This document shows positions 4,695 through 6,018 of a DNA stretch of 6,018 nt, piece by piece. The first letter of the stretch is position 1. The number at the start of each line of letters is the position of its first letter. This DNA is from Phyllobacteriaceae bacterium (GTDB taxonomy: Bacteria; Pseudomonadota; Alphaproteobacteria; Rhizobiales; Ancalomicrobiaceae), in contig JAAYVT010000005.1 of the NCBI GenBank assembly GCA_012517025.1, positions 1 through 6,018 on the forward strand, read 5' to 3'. Both the position numbers and the translations under genes were made by a program. The notes beneath the pieces are model-generated. The model made no database searches and was not told the DNA's origin. It saw nothing but the letters and a program-made list of their open reading frames with translations.

Positions 4695-6018
4695 ATGTCT
4701 CAGATGAACCCCACCCGCGACGAATTCGCCGCCCTCCTCGAGGAATCCTTCGAGCAGTCCGACCTCTACGAGGGCTCGGTCGTCAAGGGCAAGATCGTCG
4801 CGATCGAGAAGGACCTCGCGGTCATCGACGTCGGCCTGAAGGTCGAAGGTCGCGTCGCCCTGAAGGAGTTCGGCGCCCAGGGCCGCGACGGCGGCCTCAA
4901 GGTCGGCGACGAGGTCGAGGTCTATCTCGACCGCGTCGAGAACGCGCTCGGCGAGGCCGTCATCTCGCGCGAGAAGGCTCGCCGCGAGGAGAGCTGGACC
5001 CGTCTTGAGGAGGCCTTCGCCAAGAACGAGAAGGTCACCGGCCTCATCTTCAATCAGGTCAAGGGTGGCTTCACCGTCGATCTCGACGGCGCCGTGGCGT
5101 TCCTGCCGCGCAGCCAGGTCGACATCCGCCCGGTGCGCGACGTCGCCCCGCTGATGCACGTGCCGCAGCCCTTCCAGATCCTCAAGATGGACAAGCGCCG
5201 CGGCAACATCGTCGTGTCGCGCCGGACCGTCCTGGAAGAGACCCGGGCGGAGCAGCGCTCCGAGCTGGTGCAGAGCCTGCAGGAAGGCCAGATCGTCGAC
5301 GGCGTGGTCAAGAACATCACCGACTACGGTGCGTTCGTCGACCTCGGCGGCATCGACGGCCTGCTGCACGTCACCGACATCGCGTGGCGCCGCATCAACC
5401 ATCCCTCCGAGGTGCTGTCGATCGGTCAGACCGTCAAGGTCCAGATCATCCGCGTCAACCCGGAGACCCACCGCATCTCGCTCGGCATGAAGCAGCTCGA
5501 GGCGGATCCGTGGGAGGGCATCGTCGCCAAGTACCCGGTCGGCGCCAAGTTCATGGGTCGCGTGACCAACATCACCGACTACGGCGCCTTCGTCGAGCTG
5601 GAGCCGGGCATCGAAGGCCTGATCCACGTCTCCGAGATGAGCTGGACCAAGAAGAACGTCCATCCGGGCAAGATCGTCTCCACCTCTCAGGAGGTCGAGG
5701 TGATGGTGCTCGAGGTCGATCCGGTCAAGCGCCGCATCTCGCTCGGCCTGAAGCAGACCCTCGCCAACCCGTGGGAAGTCTTCGTCGAGAAGTATCCGGC
5801 CGGCACCGTGGTCGAGGGCGAGGTCAAGAACAAGACCGAGTTCGGTCTGTTCGTCGGCCTCGACGGCGACGTGGACGGCATGGTCCACCTCTCCGACCTC
5901 GACTGGAACCGTCCGGGCGAGCAGGTCATCGAAGAGTTCCGTCGCGGCGACAAGATCAAGGCGGTGGTTCTCGACGTCGACGTCGACAAGGAGCGGATCT
6001 CGCTCGGCGTCAAGCAGC
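4695..6018 (+). CDS. rpsA: 30S ribosomal protein S1 (3' truncated by window edge)
   Basis: 441 complete codons are visible and the frame is still open at the window end; full-length alphaproteobacterial S1 is about 560-570 residues. S1 sits on the 30S subunit and holds mRNA so that structured or weak-Shine-Dalgarno messages can be initiated. After MSQMNPTRDEFAALLEESF come S1 (OB-fold) domains. Domains 1 (about 25-90, VDVGLK-type core) and 2 (about 110-175, GGFTVDLDGAVAFLP) are the divergent ribosome-binding pair. Domain 3 (about 197-267), domain 4 (about 282-354) and domain 5 (about 369-441) are classical RNA-binding units, each with (Y/F)GxFV, (G/D)GLIHVSE-like and RISLG(M/L/V)KQ motifs. The missing part should hold the sixth domain. 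Codon use is strongly biased to C- or G-ending codons, as expected for a highly expressed gene. It has its own promoter and long leader, and is separated from cmk by two unrelated genes. Confidence 0.97.
   Translation, partial: MSQMNPTRDEFAALLEESFEQSDLYEGSVVKGKIVAIEKDLAVIDVGLKVEGRVALKEFGAQGRDGGLKVGDEVEVYLDRVENALGEAVISREKARREESWTRLEEAFAKNEKVTGLIFNQVKGGFTVDLDGAVAFLPRSQVDIRPVRDVAPLMHVPQPFQILKMDKRRGNIVVSRRTVLEETRAEQRSELVQSLQEGQIVDGVVKNITDYGAFVDLGGIDGLLHVTDIAWRRINHPSEVLSIGQTVKVQIIRVNPETHRISLGMKQLEADPWEGIVAKYPVGAKFMGRVTNITDYGAFVELEPGIEGLIHVSEMSWTKKNVHPGKIVSTSQEVEVMVLEVDPVKRRISLGLKQTLANPWEVFVEKYPAGTVVEGEVKNKTEFGLFVGLDGDVDGMVHLSDLDWNRPGEQVIEEFRRGDKIKAVVLDVDVDKERISLGVKQ
5313..5584 (+). repeat. rpsA: Internal direct repeat in rpsA (S1 domains 3 and 4)
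   Basis: The 17-mer AACATCACCGACTACGG occurs at 5313-5329 and again at 5568-5584, exactly 255 bp (85 codons) apart. It encodes the NITDYGAFV strand of S1 domains 3 (residues 207-215) and 4 (292-300). It reflects tandem duplication of the domain plus strong codon bias, not a mobile repeat. Confidence 0.8.

Noticed and set aside
4408..4707. 99-codon plus-strand open frame in the merR-rpsA gap
   Set aside because: It starts inside the rpsA promoter, has no ribosome-binding site, encodes an Arg/Pro-rich string and overlaps the rpsA start in another frame. The gap is better explained as an RNA leader.
4692..5888. 398-codon open frame on the minus strand opposite rpsA
   Set aside because: It is antisense to a certain gene, rich in Asp, Leu, His and Val as produced by complementing GC-biased codons, and resembles no family I know.

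Overview
This is a GC-rich window, very probably the chromosome of an alphaproteobacterium. The best evidence is an NDUFA9-family dehydrogenase, an FzlA-like cell-division protein and an S1 protein with an alphaproteobacterial start (MSQMNPTRDEF). The CTTGnC/TATnnn promoter style also fits. Hyphomicrobiales (Rhizobiales) is my best guess for the order; I cannot name the genus.

Layout. The left end holds the tail of an Rrf2-family regulator with a Cys-x7-Cys-x5-Cys triad (+). It runs tail to tail, 4 bp apart, into a second Rrf2-family regulator (-) that lacks those cysteines. The second gene lies 40 nt downstream of a tRNA-Leu(CAG) gene (-), which has a near-consensus promoter. To the right, on the plus strand, is an NDUFA9-like NAD(P)-binding protein followed by a hairpin. 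Next come an FzlA-like GST-fold protein with its own promoter and cmk (cytidylate kinase), in tandem.

A two-gene cassette sits between cmk and rpsA, which are neighbours in many proteobacteria. It encodes a SnoaL/NTF2-like small protein and a MerR-family regulator. In front of it is a textbook MerR-type promoter: a TTGACC -35, a 19-bp spacer filled by a near-perfect dyad, and a weak -10. The cmk stop codon lies inside the -35 hexamer. The cassette ends in a terminator-like hairpin that runs into the rpsA promoter.

rpsA has a long leader of about 250 nt, predicted from its promoter. By eye it can form a three-way-junction-like fold and several further hairpins, one of them just upstream of the Shine-Dalgarno. 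It also carries a repeated element that could support alternative pairing. rpsA runs off the right edge after about five S1 domains.

What stands out: most genes are housekeeping (translation, nucleotide metabolism, division). The unusual parts are the autoregulated-looking MerR/SnoaL cassette, the structured rpsA leader, and the Rrf2 pair of which only one member keeps apparent cluster ligands. I saw no mobile element, CRISPR array or defence system.
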